Both the position numbers and the translations under genes were made by a program. Below, one piece after another: positions 1 to 8,581 of a stretch of DNA of 64,000 nt (the first letter of the stretch is position 1; each line of letters begins with the position of its first letter). This DNA is from Weissella fangxianensis (GTDB lineage: Bacteria > Bacillota > Bacilli > Lactobacillales > Lactobacillaceae): positions 49,974 to 113,973 of the forward strand of contig NZ_JAMXDB010000003.1 in assembly GCF_024718545.1 (NCBI RefSeq). The letters run 5' to 3'. The notes under the pieces are model-generated. The model was not told where the DNA came from. It did no database searches and saw only the letters and a program-made list of their open reading frames with translations.

Positions 1-1
1 A

Positions 2-31
2 CCATCTAGTTCATCATCAGAGTCAGATTAG
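2..31 (+). CDS. 3' tail of a Ser-rich protein, possibly PASTA Ser/Thr kinase (partial)
   Basis: Only the last nine codons are inside the window. The frame that ends in TAG at 29-31 reads PSSSSSESD, a Ser-rich tail. Extracellular C-termini of PASTA-domain Ser/Thr kinases often end this way, and in Firmicutes that kinase gene usually sits directly upstream of rsgA, which follows here. The identity is inferred from position and composition only; another frame (HLVHHQSQIS) is also open to the window edge. Confidence 0.35.
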   Translation, partial: PSSSSSESD

Positions 32-52
32 TTAAATTAGATAGGAGTTTAG

Positions 53-967
53 ATGGCAGAATATCATGGACAAATTCAATTAGCATTAGCGGGCTTTTAT
101 GATGTCTTAACAGCAGAAGGTAAAACTTTCCGAACCCGTGCGCGGGGAAATTTCCGTAAAAAATCTTTAAAACCGTTGGTAGGTGATTGGGTCACATTTA
201 GCGCTGAAACAGCTACAGAAGGATACATTCTTGCTATTGACGAACGAAGGAACAGCATTGTCCGTCCGCCTGTGGCTAATGTTGATCAAGTAATTATTGT
301 TACGGCAGTGAAAATGCCGGATTGGTCAAGTAATTTGTTAGATCGTCAACTTGTCGCACTTGAAGAGAAACGTATCGAACCAGTTATCTATTTTACGAAA
401 ACTGATTTACTGAATAGTGAAGAAAAGAAGATGTTTGCGATGATTGCTGATGGTTATCGTCAGATTGGTTATAAAGTTATCTTACCAGAAGAGGCTTTTG
501 ATGAAACCAGCCTGGGTCAGGTTGAGCAGCTACTAGCAGATAAATTAACTGTTTTAATGGGACAAACTGGTGCTGGTAAAAGTACGCTACTGAACCATAT
601 TTCACCAGAGCTTAACTTAGCTACTGGTGAAGTATCGCAGGCGTTGAGTCGTGGCCGTCATACGACTCGTCAAGTTGCATTAATTAATTTATTTGATGGC
701 TTTGTAGCAGATACACCAGGCTTTTCAGCCTTTGAAGTTTTTGATATGCCCGCCCGTGAATTGGGACAGTACTTTCGAGACTTCAACCATTTTTCAAGTA
801 ACTGTCGGTTTCGAGGTTGTGTTCATTTGAATGAACCTGGCTGTGCGGTTAAAGAAGCTGTGACTGAAGGAAAAATTATGGCTACCAGATATGAGAATTA
901 TAAATTGTTTTATGATTTGATTGCTGGTCGGCGCCCGGTTTATAATAAACATGATAAAAAACATTAG
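53..967 (+). CDS. rsgA: Ribosome small subunit-dependent GTPase RsgA
   Basis: Circularly permuted GTPase that acts late in 30S subunit maturation. The 304-residue protein has an N-terminal OB-like part, then the permuted G motifs: TKTD (G4) comes before the P-loop GQTGAGKST (residues 170-178), and DTPG (G3) follows. The C-terminal zinc site is visible as C251, C256, H258 and C264. Length is normal for the family. The ATG follows an AGGAG box. It is 26 bases upstream of rpe, so rsgA-rpe-thiN look like one operon, the usual Firmicute order. Confidence 0.95.
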   Translation: MAEYHGQIQLALAGFYDVLTAEGKTFRTRARGNFRKKSLKPLVGDWVTFSAETATEGYILAIDERRNSIVRPPVANVDQVIIVTAVKMPDWSSNLLDRQLVALEEKRIEPVIYFTKTDLLNSEEKKMFAMIADGYRQIGYKVILPEEAFDETSLGQVEQLLADKLTVLMGQTGAGKSTLLNHISPELNLATGEVSQALSRGRHTTRQVALINLFDGFVADTPGFSAFEVFDMPARELGQYFRDFNHFSSNCRFRGCVHLNEPGCAVKEAVTEGKIMATRYENYKLFYDLIAGRRPVYNKHDKKH

Positions 968-993
968 TAATACTTTTAAAGAGGGTAAAAATT

Positions 994-1653
994 ATGACAA
1001 TTAAAGTTGCACCATCTATTTTGGCTGCGGATTACTTGAATTTAGCCCATGATGTGGCATTAGTGGAAAATGCAGGGGCCGAGTTATTACACATTGATGT
1101 AATGGACGGTTCATTTGTGCCAGCTATTGCCTATGGTCCAAATTGGGTAAAAGCATTGCGTAAAGTAAGTAATATGACACTTGACGTTCACTTAATGGCC
1201 GTTGAACCTGAACGCTATATTGATGAGTTTGCGGCTGCTGGTGCAGATATTATTGGTGTGCATTATGAGGCAACGAACCATATTCATCGTGCATTGCAAC
1301 AAATTAAAGGCCATGGTGTCAAAGCAGAAGTGGTTATTAATCCCGGCACAGCAGTTTCTTTGATTGAACCAGTTTTGTATATGGTTGATCAAGTATTGGT
1401 AATGACTGTTAACCCCGGATTTGGTGGCCAAAAGTTTCTACCTGAAATGCTAGAGAAAATCGCTACTTTGGATCAAATTAAACGTGAAAAGGGCTATGAT
1501 TTTGACATTGAAATTGATGGTGGCGCTAATGATGAAACGACTAAGATGGCTTATGACGCTGGCGCAACGGTAGCAGTAGCTGGTTCTTATGTTTATGATA
1601 AAGTGGATCCTGCGGCTAAGATTGCAAAATTGAAGGAAGTTACGGCTGACTAA
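994..1653 (+). CDS. rpe: Ribulose-phosphate 3-epimerase
   Basis: Interconverts ribulose 5-phosphate and xylulose 5-phosphate in the pentose phosphate pathway; in a heterofermentative organism it feeds phosphoketolase. The 219-residue TIM-barrel protein starts with the family signature KVAPSILAADYLNL, has the metal-site segments LHIDVMDG and DVHLM, and ends with EIDGGAN and the phosphate-binding VAGSYVY stretch. An AGAGGG box precedes the ATG. Its TAA overlaps the ATG of the next gene (TAATG), which suggests translational coupling with thiN. Confidence 0.95.
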   Translation: MTIKVAPSILAADYLNLAHDVALVENAGAELLHIDVMDGSFVPAIAYGPNWVKALRKVSNMTLDVHLMAVEPERYIDEFAAAGADIIGVHYEATNHIHRALQQIKGHGVKAEVVINPGTAVSLIEPVLYMVDQVLVMTVNPGFGGQKFLPEMLEKIATLDQIKREKGYDFDIEIDGGANDETTKMAYDAGATVAVAGSYVYDKVDPAAKIAKLKEVTAD

Positions 1654-2321
1654 TGGAGCGAATACGTTTGTTGATTGGTGGGCCAGTAACAGAATGGCCA
1701 GATGATCTAAAAAGCGGGCGACTTGCCGGACCATGGGCGGCTGCAGACCGCGGATCGTTACGCTTGTTGAATTTGGGACAGATTCCGATTTTAACAGTTG
1801 GCGATTTTGACTCCGTAACTACTGAAGAACAACAAAAGTTAGTTGATCAGTTACCTAAAATTGTTAGTGTTAAGCCTGAAAAGGATGACACGGATACTGA
1901 ATTATTGTTAAGTCTGGTTGAAAAAAATTACCAACCGGAAGAAATTGAAATTTATGGTGCCACAGGTGGTCGTATTGATCAATTATTATCGAATATTTGG
2001 ATTTTTACGCAACCGCGCTTTTCAGCCATTGTTGAAAAGATTACGATAATCGATCGAATTAATCACATTTCATTCTTTTTGCCAGGTGAGCATACGATTG
2101 AAAAAGAGCCAACGATGAAGTACCTTGGTTTCATGCCGTTAACACCGGTTAGTGGATTGACGCTAGACGATGAAAAATACCGATTGACTAACTGGTCAGG
2201 GAATCCGTTTTCGTTTTCTTCAAATGAGTTTGACGGTACAGTCAATCACTTTTCTTTTAAGAGTGGAATCGTGGCTGTCATTCAAAGTCGAGACTTAATT
2301 GGTCAAACTGCTGATCAGTAA
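1653..2321 (+). CDS. thiN: Thiamine diphosphokinase
   Basis: Transfers pyrophosphate from ATP to thiamine to give the TPP cofactor, which phosphoketolase and pyruvate enzymes need. The 222-residue protein carries the family motifs GDFDSV near residue 50, KPEKDDTDTELLL near 75 and GATGGRIDQLLSN near 105; these form the catalytic N-terminal domain, followed by a beta-rich thiamine-binding domain. The start codon overlaps the rpe stop by one base. It ends the operon, and the dyad at 2327-2350 follows directly. Confidence 0.92.
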   Translation: MERIRLLIGGPVTEWPDDLKSGRLAGPWAAADRGSLRLLNLGQIPILTVGDFDSVTTEEQQKLVDQLPKIVSVKPEKDDTDTELLLSLVEKNYQPEEIEIYGATGGRIDQLLSNIWIFTQPRFSAIVEKITIIDRINHISFFLPGEHTIEKEPTMKYLGFMPLTPVSGLTLDDEKYRLTNWSGNPFSFSSNEFDGTVNHFSFKSGIVAVIQSRDLIGQTADQ

Positions 2322-2326
2322 AAAAA

Positions 2327-2350
2327 CTGTAAAGTAAAAATACTTTACAG
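2327..2350. promoter_or_regulatory. Perfect dyad downstream of thiN / upstream of rpmB promoter
   Basis: A 10-bp perfect inverted repeat (CTGTAAAGTA, four A, TACTTTACAG). Its core TGTAAAG-N8-CTTTACA has the same arms and the same 8-base spacing as a dyad upstream of rpsP (15917-15938). No T-run follows, so a simple intrinsic terminator for thiN is doubtful. An operator or RNA-level element is possible; function unknown. Confidence 0.5.
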
Positions 2351-2357
2351 AAAACCC

Positions 2358-2386
2358 TTGCTTATTGTGTAAGGGTTTGGTATCAT
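2358..2386 (+). promoter_or_regulatory. Predicted sigma-A promoter for rpmB
   Basis: TTGCTT at 2358-2363, a 17-base spacer, and TATCAT at 2381-2386, about 58 bases upstream of the rpmB start. Read directly from sequence; not tested. Confidence 0.6.
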
Positions 2387-2443
2387 TATTCAAGTAAATA
2401 AAAGCACTGAATTTAAAAGAGCTTAAGATTGGAGGGTAAACAT

Positions 2444-2644
2444 ATGGCAGTTGATGTAGTCAATGGAAAGCGTACTCGTTTTAGTAAACAACGTTCACAC
2501 GCCCTTAACTCAAGTAGTCGTAGCTGGAAGCCTAACTTGCAAAAAGTGACGGTTAAGATTAACGGTTCAGCACCTAAGAAGGTGTACCTATCAGCTCGTA
2601 CTTTGAAGGCTGGTTTGAAGAACGGCTCAATTGAGCGTGTATAA
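2444..2644 (+). CDS. rpmB: 50S ribosomal protein L28
   Basis: Small basic protein of the large ribosomal subunit. The 66-residue sequence has the L28 features NGKRTRF near the start and RSHALNSS followed by W and N residues. It has no cysteines, so it is the zinc-free type. I chose ATG 2444 because GGAGGG at 2431-2436 lies 7 bases upstream; a longer reading from TTG 2429 would include the ribosome binding site itself. It stands alone between its own promoter and a terminator. Confidence 0.95.
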   Translation: MAVDVVNGKRTRFSKQRSHALNSSSRSWKPNLQKVTVKINGSAPKKVYLSARTLKAGLKNGSIERV

Positions 2645-2648
2645 GATG

Positions 2649-2678
2649 AAAAGCTGCCGTTTGGTAGCTTTTTTCTTT
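2649..2678 (+). terminator. Rho-independent terminator of rpmB
   Basis: Stem AAAGCTGCC / GGTAGCTTT with a GTTT loop and one G-T pair, followed by a T-rich run. Confidence 0.8.
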
Positions 2679-2771
2679 TATACGGCATAAAAATGATTGC
2701 GACGATTACTAGCCGGTACTAATGCCAAGCTTGTGGTAAAATAGTATTAGCTTTATATGGAGGTCATTCTA

Positions 2772-3134
2772 ATGGCAGTAAAGATTCAAACAGCACAAGG
2801 TGCTATTGAAATTGAAAATGACGTCATTGCAACGATTGTAGGTGGGGCAACAACTGATAACTATGGTGTTGTTGGTATGGCCAGCCAAAATCCGTTGCGT
2901 GATGGTGTGAATCAGATATTGAACGGTGATAACTTCTCAAAGGGTGTTGTTGTTCGCCAACAAGATGGTGGTGTCACGGTAGATGTTCATATTATTGTTG
3001 GATATGGCATGAAAATTTCCGAAATTTCTAAGAGTGTACAATCACGTGTTAAAAATGATTTGAACGTTATGTTAGGCATTGTTGCTAGTGAGGTAAATGT
3101 GACGGTTCAAGGCGTACGTATGCTAGGGGATTAG
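2772..3134 (+). CDS. Asp23/Gls24 family envelope stress protein
   Basis: Member of the Asp23/Gls24 (DUF322) family, whose members sit at the membrane and are linked to alkaline or envelope stress; the exact biochemical role is not known. The 120-residue protein has the family core GAIEIENDVIATIV, a GVVGMAS segment and the C-terminal VNVTVQGVRM strand. ATG 2772 has a GGAGGT box at 2759-2764; an upstream in-frame start at 2757 would overlap it. It precedes the FakA-like gene by 24 bases, the same pairing as yloU-yloV in Bacillus. Confidence 0.88.
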   Translation: MAVKIQTAQGAIEIENDVIATIVGGATTDNYGVVGMASQNPLRDGVNQILNGDNFSKGVVVRQQDGGVTVDVHIIVGYGMKISEISKSVQSRVKNDLNVMLGIVASEVNVTVQGVRMLGD

Positions 3135-3158
3135 CCTGGTTATAAGGAGTTAAATACT

Positions 3159-4844
3159 GTGGAAGTTGTAACGACAATTACCAACGATGAATTTGGTAAA
3201 ATGATTAACGCAGCAGCGGATGCGTTAAAAAATAATGCGGAAAAAATAAATAAATTGAATGTTTTCCCCGTTCCTGACGGAGATACAGGAACAAATATGA
3301 CTTTGTCGATGGCTAGTGGTGCCGAGTATGAACGTAATGAAAATGATACACATCTCGGTAAGTTAGCCCAAGCAACGGCAAAAGGGCTGCTAATGGGAGC
3401 GCGTGGAAACTCAGGGGTTATTTTGTCACAAATATTCCGTGGCTTTGCGGCTAAAATTGCTGATAAGCAAACTTTGTCAGCTCGTGATTTAGCGGATGCC
3501 TTGATGGGTGGTGCTGAAACAGCCTATAAAGCTGTCATGAAGCCAACTGAAGGAACTATTTTGACAGTTATTCGTGAGGCCGCTTCAGCTGCCAATAAGA
3601 CAGCGAAAAAAACTGATAATGCTACCCAAGTCTTGGGAGATGCATTAGAGGCAGCTGAAAAAGCCCTTGCCTCAACGCCAGAATTACTGCCAGTTTTAAA
3701 AGAAGTTGGTGTTGTTGATTCTGGTGGTCAAGGATTGGTGATTGTTTTGAGTGCTTTTTACGCCGTGTTGTCTGGCCAAGAAGTCAAAACCGAGTTAGAC
3801 AATGCTAATCTTGATGCAATGGTTCTTTCATTACATAACGCTGGTGTGCAAGGTGAGTTGAATCCAGAAGATATTCAGTATGGTTATTGTACTGAAATTA
3901 TGGTGGATATTGCTAAGGGAACGACTTATAATCAGAAATTTGATTATGATACATTTTATAATCATCTTGCTGGCTTGGGTGACTCATTACTTGTTATTAA
4001 CGATGATGATGTTGTCAAAGTTCACGTTCATACAGAGGACCCAGGTGATGTTATTAACTGGGGAACTCAGTTTGGTTCATTACGTAAAGTTAAAGTAGAT
4101 AATATGCGTGATCAGCAAGCTGAAGCAGCTAGTGTTGCAGCCGAACAAAAGTCTCAAGCAGTTGATGAAGACAATGAAGATGGTCCTGAATTAGCAATTA
4201 TTACAACTGCTGCAGGTGAAGGTATTAAAGAAATTTTCGCTTCTGCAGGGGCAACTGTCATTATTGACAGTAAACAAGCTCCTGCAACACAAGATTTGTT
4301 GCAGGCCATTAAAGATAGTCATGCAGCAAGTGCGATTATACTGCCAAATGATGGTAATATCTTTATGGCTGCTGAACAGGCTGTTTCTCTAGCCGATGTG
4401 CCTGTTAAAGTCGTGAAAACGAAGACGATCCAACAAGGATTGACAGCGCTCGTTCTAGGATATGATCAATTGAAGTCACTTGATGAGAATGAAGCAGCTA
4501 TGTCTGCAATGATTACTGAAGTTAAATCTGGATCAGTGACAACTTCTGTTCGTGATACAACGATTAATGGGTTATCTATCCAAGCTGGGGATGCCATTGG
4601 TCTATTAGATGGCGAAATTGTTGTTGCAGTTCCTGACGCAAATGTTGATCAAGCTGCGGCAGAATTGTTGGCAAAAATGGTCGATGAAGATTCAGAAGTG
4701 GTTACGATTTACTATGGTCAAGATTCGACAATTAATGCAGCTGAAGCGCTACAGACTGCTGGTGAAGCACTAGATGATGAACTAGAATTTGAAATTCATG
4801 ATGGTGGTCAACCACTATACCCAATTTTGCTATCAGTTGAATAG
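3159..4844 (+). CDS. DAK2-domain protein, fatty acid kinase FakA-like (YloV)
   Basis: Probable ATP-binding subunit of the fatty acid kinase that phosphorylates FakB-bound fatty acids before PlsX/PlsY acyl transfer. The 561-residue protein has the DhaL/DAK2 domain at the N-terminus with PVPDGDTGTN (37-46) and GARGNSGVILSQ, a middle domain, and a C-terminal DegV-like part with LDGEIV. It starts at GTG 3159 behind AAGGAG. The family is well established; the fatty acid role is inferred from homologues and from plsX and acpP lying 2-4 kb downstream. Confidence 0.87.
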   Translation: MEVVTTITNDEFGKMINAAADALKNNAEKINKLNVFPVPDGDTGTNMTLSMASGAEYERNENDTHLGKLAQATAKGLLMGARGNSGVILSQIFRGFAAKIADKQTLSARDLADALMGGAETAYKAVMKPTEGTILTVIREAASAANKTAKKTDNATQVLGDALEAAEKALASTPELLPVLKEVGVVDSGGQGLVIVLSAFYAVLSGQEVKTELDNANLDAMVLSLHNAGVQGELNPEDIQYGYCTEIMVDIAKGTTYNQKFDYDTFYNHLAGLGDSLLVINDDDVVKVHVHTEDPGDVINWGTQFGSLRKVKVDNMRDQQAEAASVAAEQKSQAVDEDNEDGPELAIITTAAGEGIKEIFASAGATVIIDSKQAPATQDLLQAIKDSHAASAIILPNDGNIFMAAEQAVSLADVPVKVVKTKTIQQGLTALVLGYDQLKSLDENEAAMSAMITEVKSGSVTTSVRDTTINGLSIQAGDAIGLLDGEIVVAVPDANVDQAAAELLAKMVDEDSEVVTIYYGQDSTINAAEALQTAGEALDDELEFEIHDGGQPLYPILLSVE

Positions 4845-4899
4845 TAATCTAATGTGTTATTCAGTTTAAATGCACAATAAAAAATGTCAGAATTTATTT

Positions 4900-4936
4900 A
4901 AAAGGTCTTTGGTGCATAAGTTACTAAGGACCTTTT
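4900..4936 (+). terminator. Hairpin after the FakA-like gene, probable terminator
   Basis: AAAAGGTCTT pairs with AGGACCTTTT around a 17-base loop, just downstream of the gene and before recG. The T-run is short, so termination may be partial. Confidence 0.5.
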
Positions 4937-4963
4937 AGTCGTTTAGTCAGAAAGGGGGGGAAT

Positions 4964-7000
4964 ATGTCAAGCTTAATGGATAGTATTGCAGAATTGTCAG
5001 GTGTTGGTCCAAAACGTGAACAAGCTCTTAACAAATTGGGTGTATTTACAATTGATGATTTATTAACGTATTATCCAAGACGTTACAATGATTTAGCACA
5101 AAAATTACCTTCTGAAACGTTGGATGGCGAGAAAGTAACGTTTAAAGGCTTGGTCACGTCCCCGCCAGTTGTGAGTCGGATGGGTTTTAAAAAAACACGC
5201 TTAAACTTTAGACTAACAGTGTCCCATGACACGATTCAAATTTCTTTTTTTAACCAGCCTTGGTTAAAGAAAAATATTGTGATTGGGGAAGAGGTTGCAG
5301 TTTATGGCACGTACAGTAAGACGCATCAAAGTTTATCGGCTATTAAAATCATGCCTAAAAACAACGAAAATGAGTTAGAAGCTATTTATCCTTCTTCAAA
5401 GGAGATAAAGGCAGGTACGATTAAAGATTTGGTCTTTCAGGCTTTAGGCAAATATGGTGACTTACTGACGCAGGAGATTGTCCCAGCAGATATTCGACGC
5501 AGATACCGCCTAATGAATTATCACGATACCATTTTTGGTATGCATGCACCTGATGATGAACGTATGGCAGAAGAAGCACGTCGTACTGCATCATTTATGG
5601 AATTTTTTATTTTTCAAATGCGTTTGCAGGTTATCAAACAAATGGATCGACAAAACCAGGGACGTTCGGTGAATTTTGATAATCAACAGTTAAAGGCGTT
5701 TATTAAAACTTTACCCTTTGAATTAACGACTGCACAAAAAAAGGTCGTTAACGAAATTGTGCGTGATATGCGAAGACCTGTACATATGAATCGCTTGTTA
5801 CAAGGTGATGTCGGGTCGGGAAAGACAGTTGTTGCTGCATTAGCGATGTACGCAACAATTACTGCTGGAATGCAGGCAACTTTAATGGCTCCAACTGAAA
5901 TTTTGGCACAACAACATGCGCGCACAATAGGAAATTATTTTAATCCAAATGAAGTTCGTGTCGAAATATTAACAAGGGCGACTAAAGCAGCAGCCCGGCG
6001 ACAAATATTATCAGATTTAGCGGCTGGCGATATTGATATTTTGATTGGCACACACGCGTTGATTCAACCAGATGTTGCGTTTCATAATCTTGGCCTAGCG
6101 GTTATTGATGAACAACATCGTTTTGGCGTGCAACAACGAGCAACCCTTCGAAAAGTGGGGGTCAACCCAGATATTTTGGCCATGACTGCGACACCGATTC
6201 CACGAACTCTAGCTATTACAGCATATGGTGAAATGGATGTGTCAATTATTGACCAATTACCCGCAGGTCGTAAACCAATTAAAACTTATTGGTTACGTCA
6301 TAATAAATTCGAAAAAGCGATTCAGTTTGTTAAAGAGCAACTAGCAACAGGAGCCCAAGCTTATGTTGTGACACCCTTAATTGAGGAATCCGAAACGTTG
6401 GATGTTCAAAATGCACAGGCGGTTTATGAAGAACTGTCGGCCTACTTTTCCCCTAAGTTTAACGTTGGTTTATTACATGGTCGGTTATCGAATGAAGAAA
6501 AAGACAGTATTATGGCAGCGTTCAAAGCGAACCAATTTCAAGTCTTGGTGGCAACAACGGTGATTGAAGTTGGTGTTGATGTGTCAAATGCAACCATGAT
6601 GTTGATTCTGGATGCTGATCGATTTGGCTTATCGCAACTACATCAATTACGTGGTCGAGTTGGGCGTGGCGAACGGCAAGCATATACTTTCTTAGTAAGT
6701 GACCCCAAAACTCAGTATGGCATTGATCGTATGGAAGCAATGGTCAAGACGACTGACGGGTTCGTCTTAGCTCAAAAGGACTTAGAATTACGTGGTGCAG
6801 GTGATGTTTTGGGAAATCGTCAATCAGGTGTACCAGAGTTTAGGGTCGGGGACCCCATTGCTGACTTGGCTATGATGAACGTCGCCCAGGAGGAAGCAAT
6901 TGAAATTGTTTCACAGCCGGATTGGGATAAGTCGCCAGAGATGGCCGGGTTAGCTGAAATGTTATCAGAAACAATGGGTCGATATCGTAATTTTGATTAA
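4964..7000 (+). CDS. recG: ATP-dependent DNA helicase RecG
   Basis: Branch-migration helicase that remodels stalled replication forks and Holliday junctions. The 678-residue protein has an N-terminal wedge (OB-fold) domain, a Walker A GDVGSGKT at residues 281-288, the Walker B box DEQH at 382-385, TATPIPRT (motif III), and the C-terminal RGRVGRG and GAGDVLGNRQSG motifs. The start at 4964 lies right behind a run of seven G (4954-4960), an unusually G-rich ribosome binding site with short spacing; ATG 4976 is an alternative. Confidence 0.95.
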   Translation: MSSLMDSIAELSGVGPKREQALNKLGVFTIDDLLTYYPRRYNDLAQKLPSETLDGEKVTFKGLVTSPPVVSRMGFKKTRLNFRLTVSHDTIQISFFNQPWLKKNIVIGEEVAVYGTYSKTHQSLSAIKIMPKNNENELEAIYPSSKEIKAGTIKDLVFQALGKYGDLLTQEIVPADIRRRYRLMNYHDTIFGMHAPDDERMAEEARRTASFMEFFIFQMRLQVIKQMDRQNQGRSVNFDNQQLKAFIKTLPFELTTAQKKVVNEIVRDMRRPVHMNRLLQGDVGSGKTVVAALAMYATITAGMQATLMAPTEILAQQHARTIGNYFNPNEVRVEILTRATKAAARRQILSDLAAGDIDILIGTHALIQPDVAFHNLGLAVIDEQHRFGVQQRATLRKVGVNPDILAMTATPIPRTLAITAYGEMDVSIIDQLPAGRKPIKTYWLRHNKFEKAIQFVKEQLATGAQAYVVTPLIEESETLDVQNAQAVYEELSAYFSPKFNVGLLHGRLSNEEKDSIMAAFKANQFQVLVATTVIEVGVDVSNATMMLILDADRFGLSQLHQLRGRVGRGERQAYTFLVSDPKTQYGIDRMEAMVKTTDGFVLAQKDLELRGAGDVLGNRQSGVPEFRVGDPIADLAMMNVAQEEAIEIVSQPDWDKSPEMAGLAEMLSETMGRYRNFD

Positions 7001-7027
7001 AAATTACTTTATATTTTTACCAGGACG

Positions 7028-7065
7028 ATAAAATGTGTTACATTTTATAGTATTGCAATTATAAA
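7028..7065 (+). promoter_or_regulatory. Promoter with overlapping palindrome upstream of plsX
   Basis: A perfect 9-bp inverted repeat ATAAAATGT-GTT-ACATTTTAT (7028-7048) overlaps a predicted -35 box TTACAT (7038-7043); TATAAA (7060-7065) follows after 16 bases. The overlap is what an operator would look like. It does not resemble the FabT or FapR boxes that I know, so the regulator is unknown. Confidence 0.5.
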
Positions 7066-7093
7066 AAGAAATAAATCCGTGAGGGAGTCAATT

Positions 7094-8128
7094 ATGTATA
7101 AAATTGCTGTTGATGCAATGGGTGGTGACAATGCACCTGAAGCGATCGTAGCTGGTATTGAACAAGCACGTGATAAAATGCCAGATACAGAATTTTTGCT
7201 ATTTGGTCAATTAGATAAAGTAAAGCCATTAGTAAAAAATGAAGAACGTTTGACGTTAATACAATCTGATGAAATTGTAGAGATGGGTGAAGAACCAGTT
7301 AAAGCCATTCGTCGTAAAAAGCAAAGCTCTTTAGTTATGGCAGCACAAGCTGTTAAAGATGGAGAAGCAGAAGCAATCTTTTCGGCCGGAAATACTGGTG
7401 CATTATTAGCGGTTGGTATTTTTACGGTAGGTCGTATACGCGGTATTGATCGTCCAGCACTGTTGACTGTTTTGCCAGCACTTGATGGTCCACATGATGC
7501 CTTTGCTATGATGGACGTTGGTGCGAATGCTGAAAATCGCTCAACTCATTTATACCAATATGGTATTTTGGGCTCATTCTATGCGCAAGAGGTTCTAGGG
7601 TATGATAATCCGCGTGTTGGACTATTGAATAATGGTGCTGAAGAAGATAAGGGTGATCCAATTCATAAAGAAGCACATCAACTGTTAAAGCATGGTGCAT
7701 CACAATCTTATTTGAATTTCGTAGGAAATGTTGAATCTCGTGACCTGCTACAAGGTCCAGCAGATGTTGTGGTTGCCGATGGATTTTCAGGTAATGCAGC
7801 TTTGAAGGCAACTGAAGGAACAGCCCTTGCGATGCTAAGATTGATTAAGCATACTATTCTAGATGGTAATGTCAAAACTAAATTAGCTGGATTAATGTTG
7901 AAACCAGCCATGAAAGATATTCAGTCACAGTTAGACTATTCGCAACATGGTGGGGCAGTTGTTATTGGTGTTAAAGCACCAGTTGTTAAAACTCATGGTT
8001 CGGCTGGACCTAGTGCAGTTGCCAACACCATGGGACAGATACATACTATGCTAGAAACTGACCTTGTTTCAAAGACAGAGGCATTTGTGGCAGAACATAA
8101 ATCTGATTTGTCAAAATCGGCTGAGTAG
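7094..8128 (+). CDS. plsX: Phosphate acyltransferase PlsX
   Basis: Makes acyl-phosphate from acyl-ACP for the PlsX/PlsY route of phospholipid synthesis. The 344-residue protein begins KIAVDAMGGDNAP, has FSAGNTGALLA, NVESRDLLQG, VADGFSGN, and ends with the HGGAVVIGVKAPV and HGSAGP segments, all family hallmarks. ATG 7094 follows GAGGGAG at 7081-7087; the GTG at 7079 would include that box. acpP follows 66 bases later, the usual plsX-acpP pairing. Confidence 0.95.
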   Translation: MYKIAVDAMGGDNAPEAIVAGIEQARDKMPDTEFLLFGQLDKVKPLVKNEERLTLIQSDEIVEMGEEPVKAIRRKKQSSLVMAAQAVKDGEAEAIFSAGNTGALLAVGIFTVGRIRGIDRPALLTVLPALDGPHDAFAMMDVGANAENRSTHLYQYGILGSFYAQEVLGYDNPRVGLLNNGAEEDKGDPIHKEAHQLLKHGASQSYLNFVGNVESRDLLQGPADVVVADGFSGNAALKATEGTALAMLRLIKHTILDGNVKTKLAGLMLKPAMKDIQSQLDYSQHGGAVVIGVKAPVVKTHGSAGPSAVANTMGQIHTMLETDLVSKTEAFVAEHKSDLSKSAE

Positions 8129-8194
8129 ATTAGACGTTACGCTAAAAATAAGATACGCTTAGGGTAAATGATTTAAGAATAGGAAGTAGTTATC

Positions 8195-8437
8195 ATGGAA
8201 CGACAGGAAATTTTAGATAAGGTAATCACATTAGTTGCTGATCATTTTGAATTAGATCCAGCCAGTATAACTGGTGAAACTAACTTAACAAAAGATATTG
8301 ATGCAGACTCGATTGATTTTGTTGAATTGGTCTTAGAAATGGAAGACGAATTTGGTGCTGAGATTTCAGATGAAGATGCCGAAAAGTTAATTACAGTTAA
8401 TAATACTGTCGATTACATTGCATCACGCGCTAAGTAA
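8195..8437 (+). CDS. acpP: Acyl carrier protein
   Basis: Carries growing acyl chains on a 4'-phosphopantetheine arm attached to Ser39 in the DSID motif (residues 38-41). The 80-residue, strongly acidic protein has the usual four-helix pattern, with EDEFGAEISDEDAEKL after the modification site. AGGAAG precedes the ATG. Its position behind plsX fits a role in phospholipid acyl transfer. A dedicated fatty acid synthesis cluster with another ACP could exist elsewhere; this window cannot tell. Confidence 0.95.
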   Translation: MERQEILDKVITLVADHFELDPASITGETNLTKDIDADSIDFVELVLEMEDEFGAEISDEDAEKLITVNNTVDYIASRAK

Positions 8438-8477
8438 ATTTGGTAATTGCCATGTCAAAATGGGCAATATCATACAA

Positions 8478-8511
8478 ACTGAGGTAGAAGAAATTCTATC
8501 TCAGTTTTTTT
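8478..8511 (+). terminator. Rho-independent terminator after acpP
   Basis: Stem ACTGAGGTAGAA / TTCTATCTCAGT with a GAAA loop and one G-T pair, followed by seven T. Confidence 0.9.
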
Positions 8512-8581
8512 ACTAAAAAATAATATAGATAATTAATGTCTGGTATAATAGAAAGGTGTATATATAAAAGAAGGTAGGACT

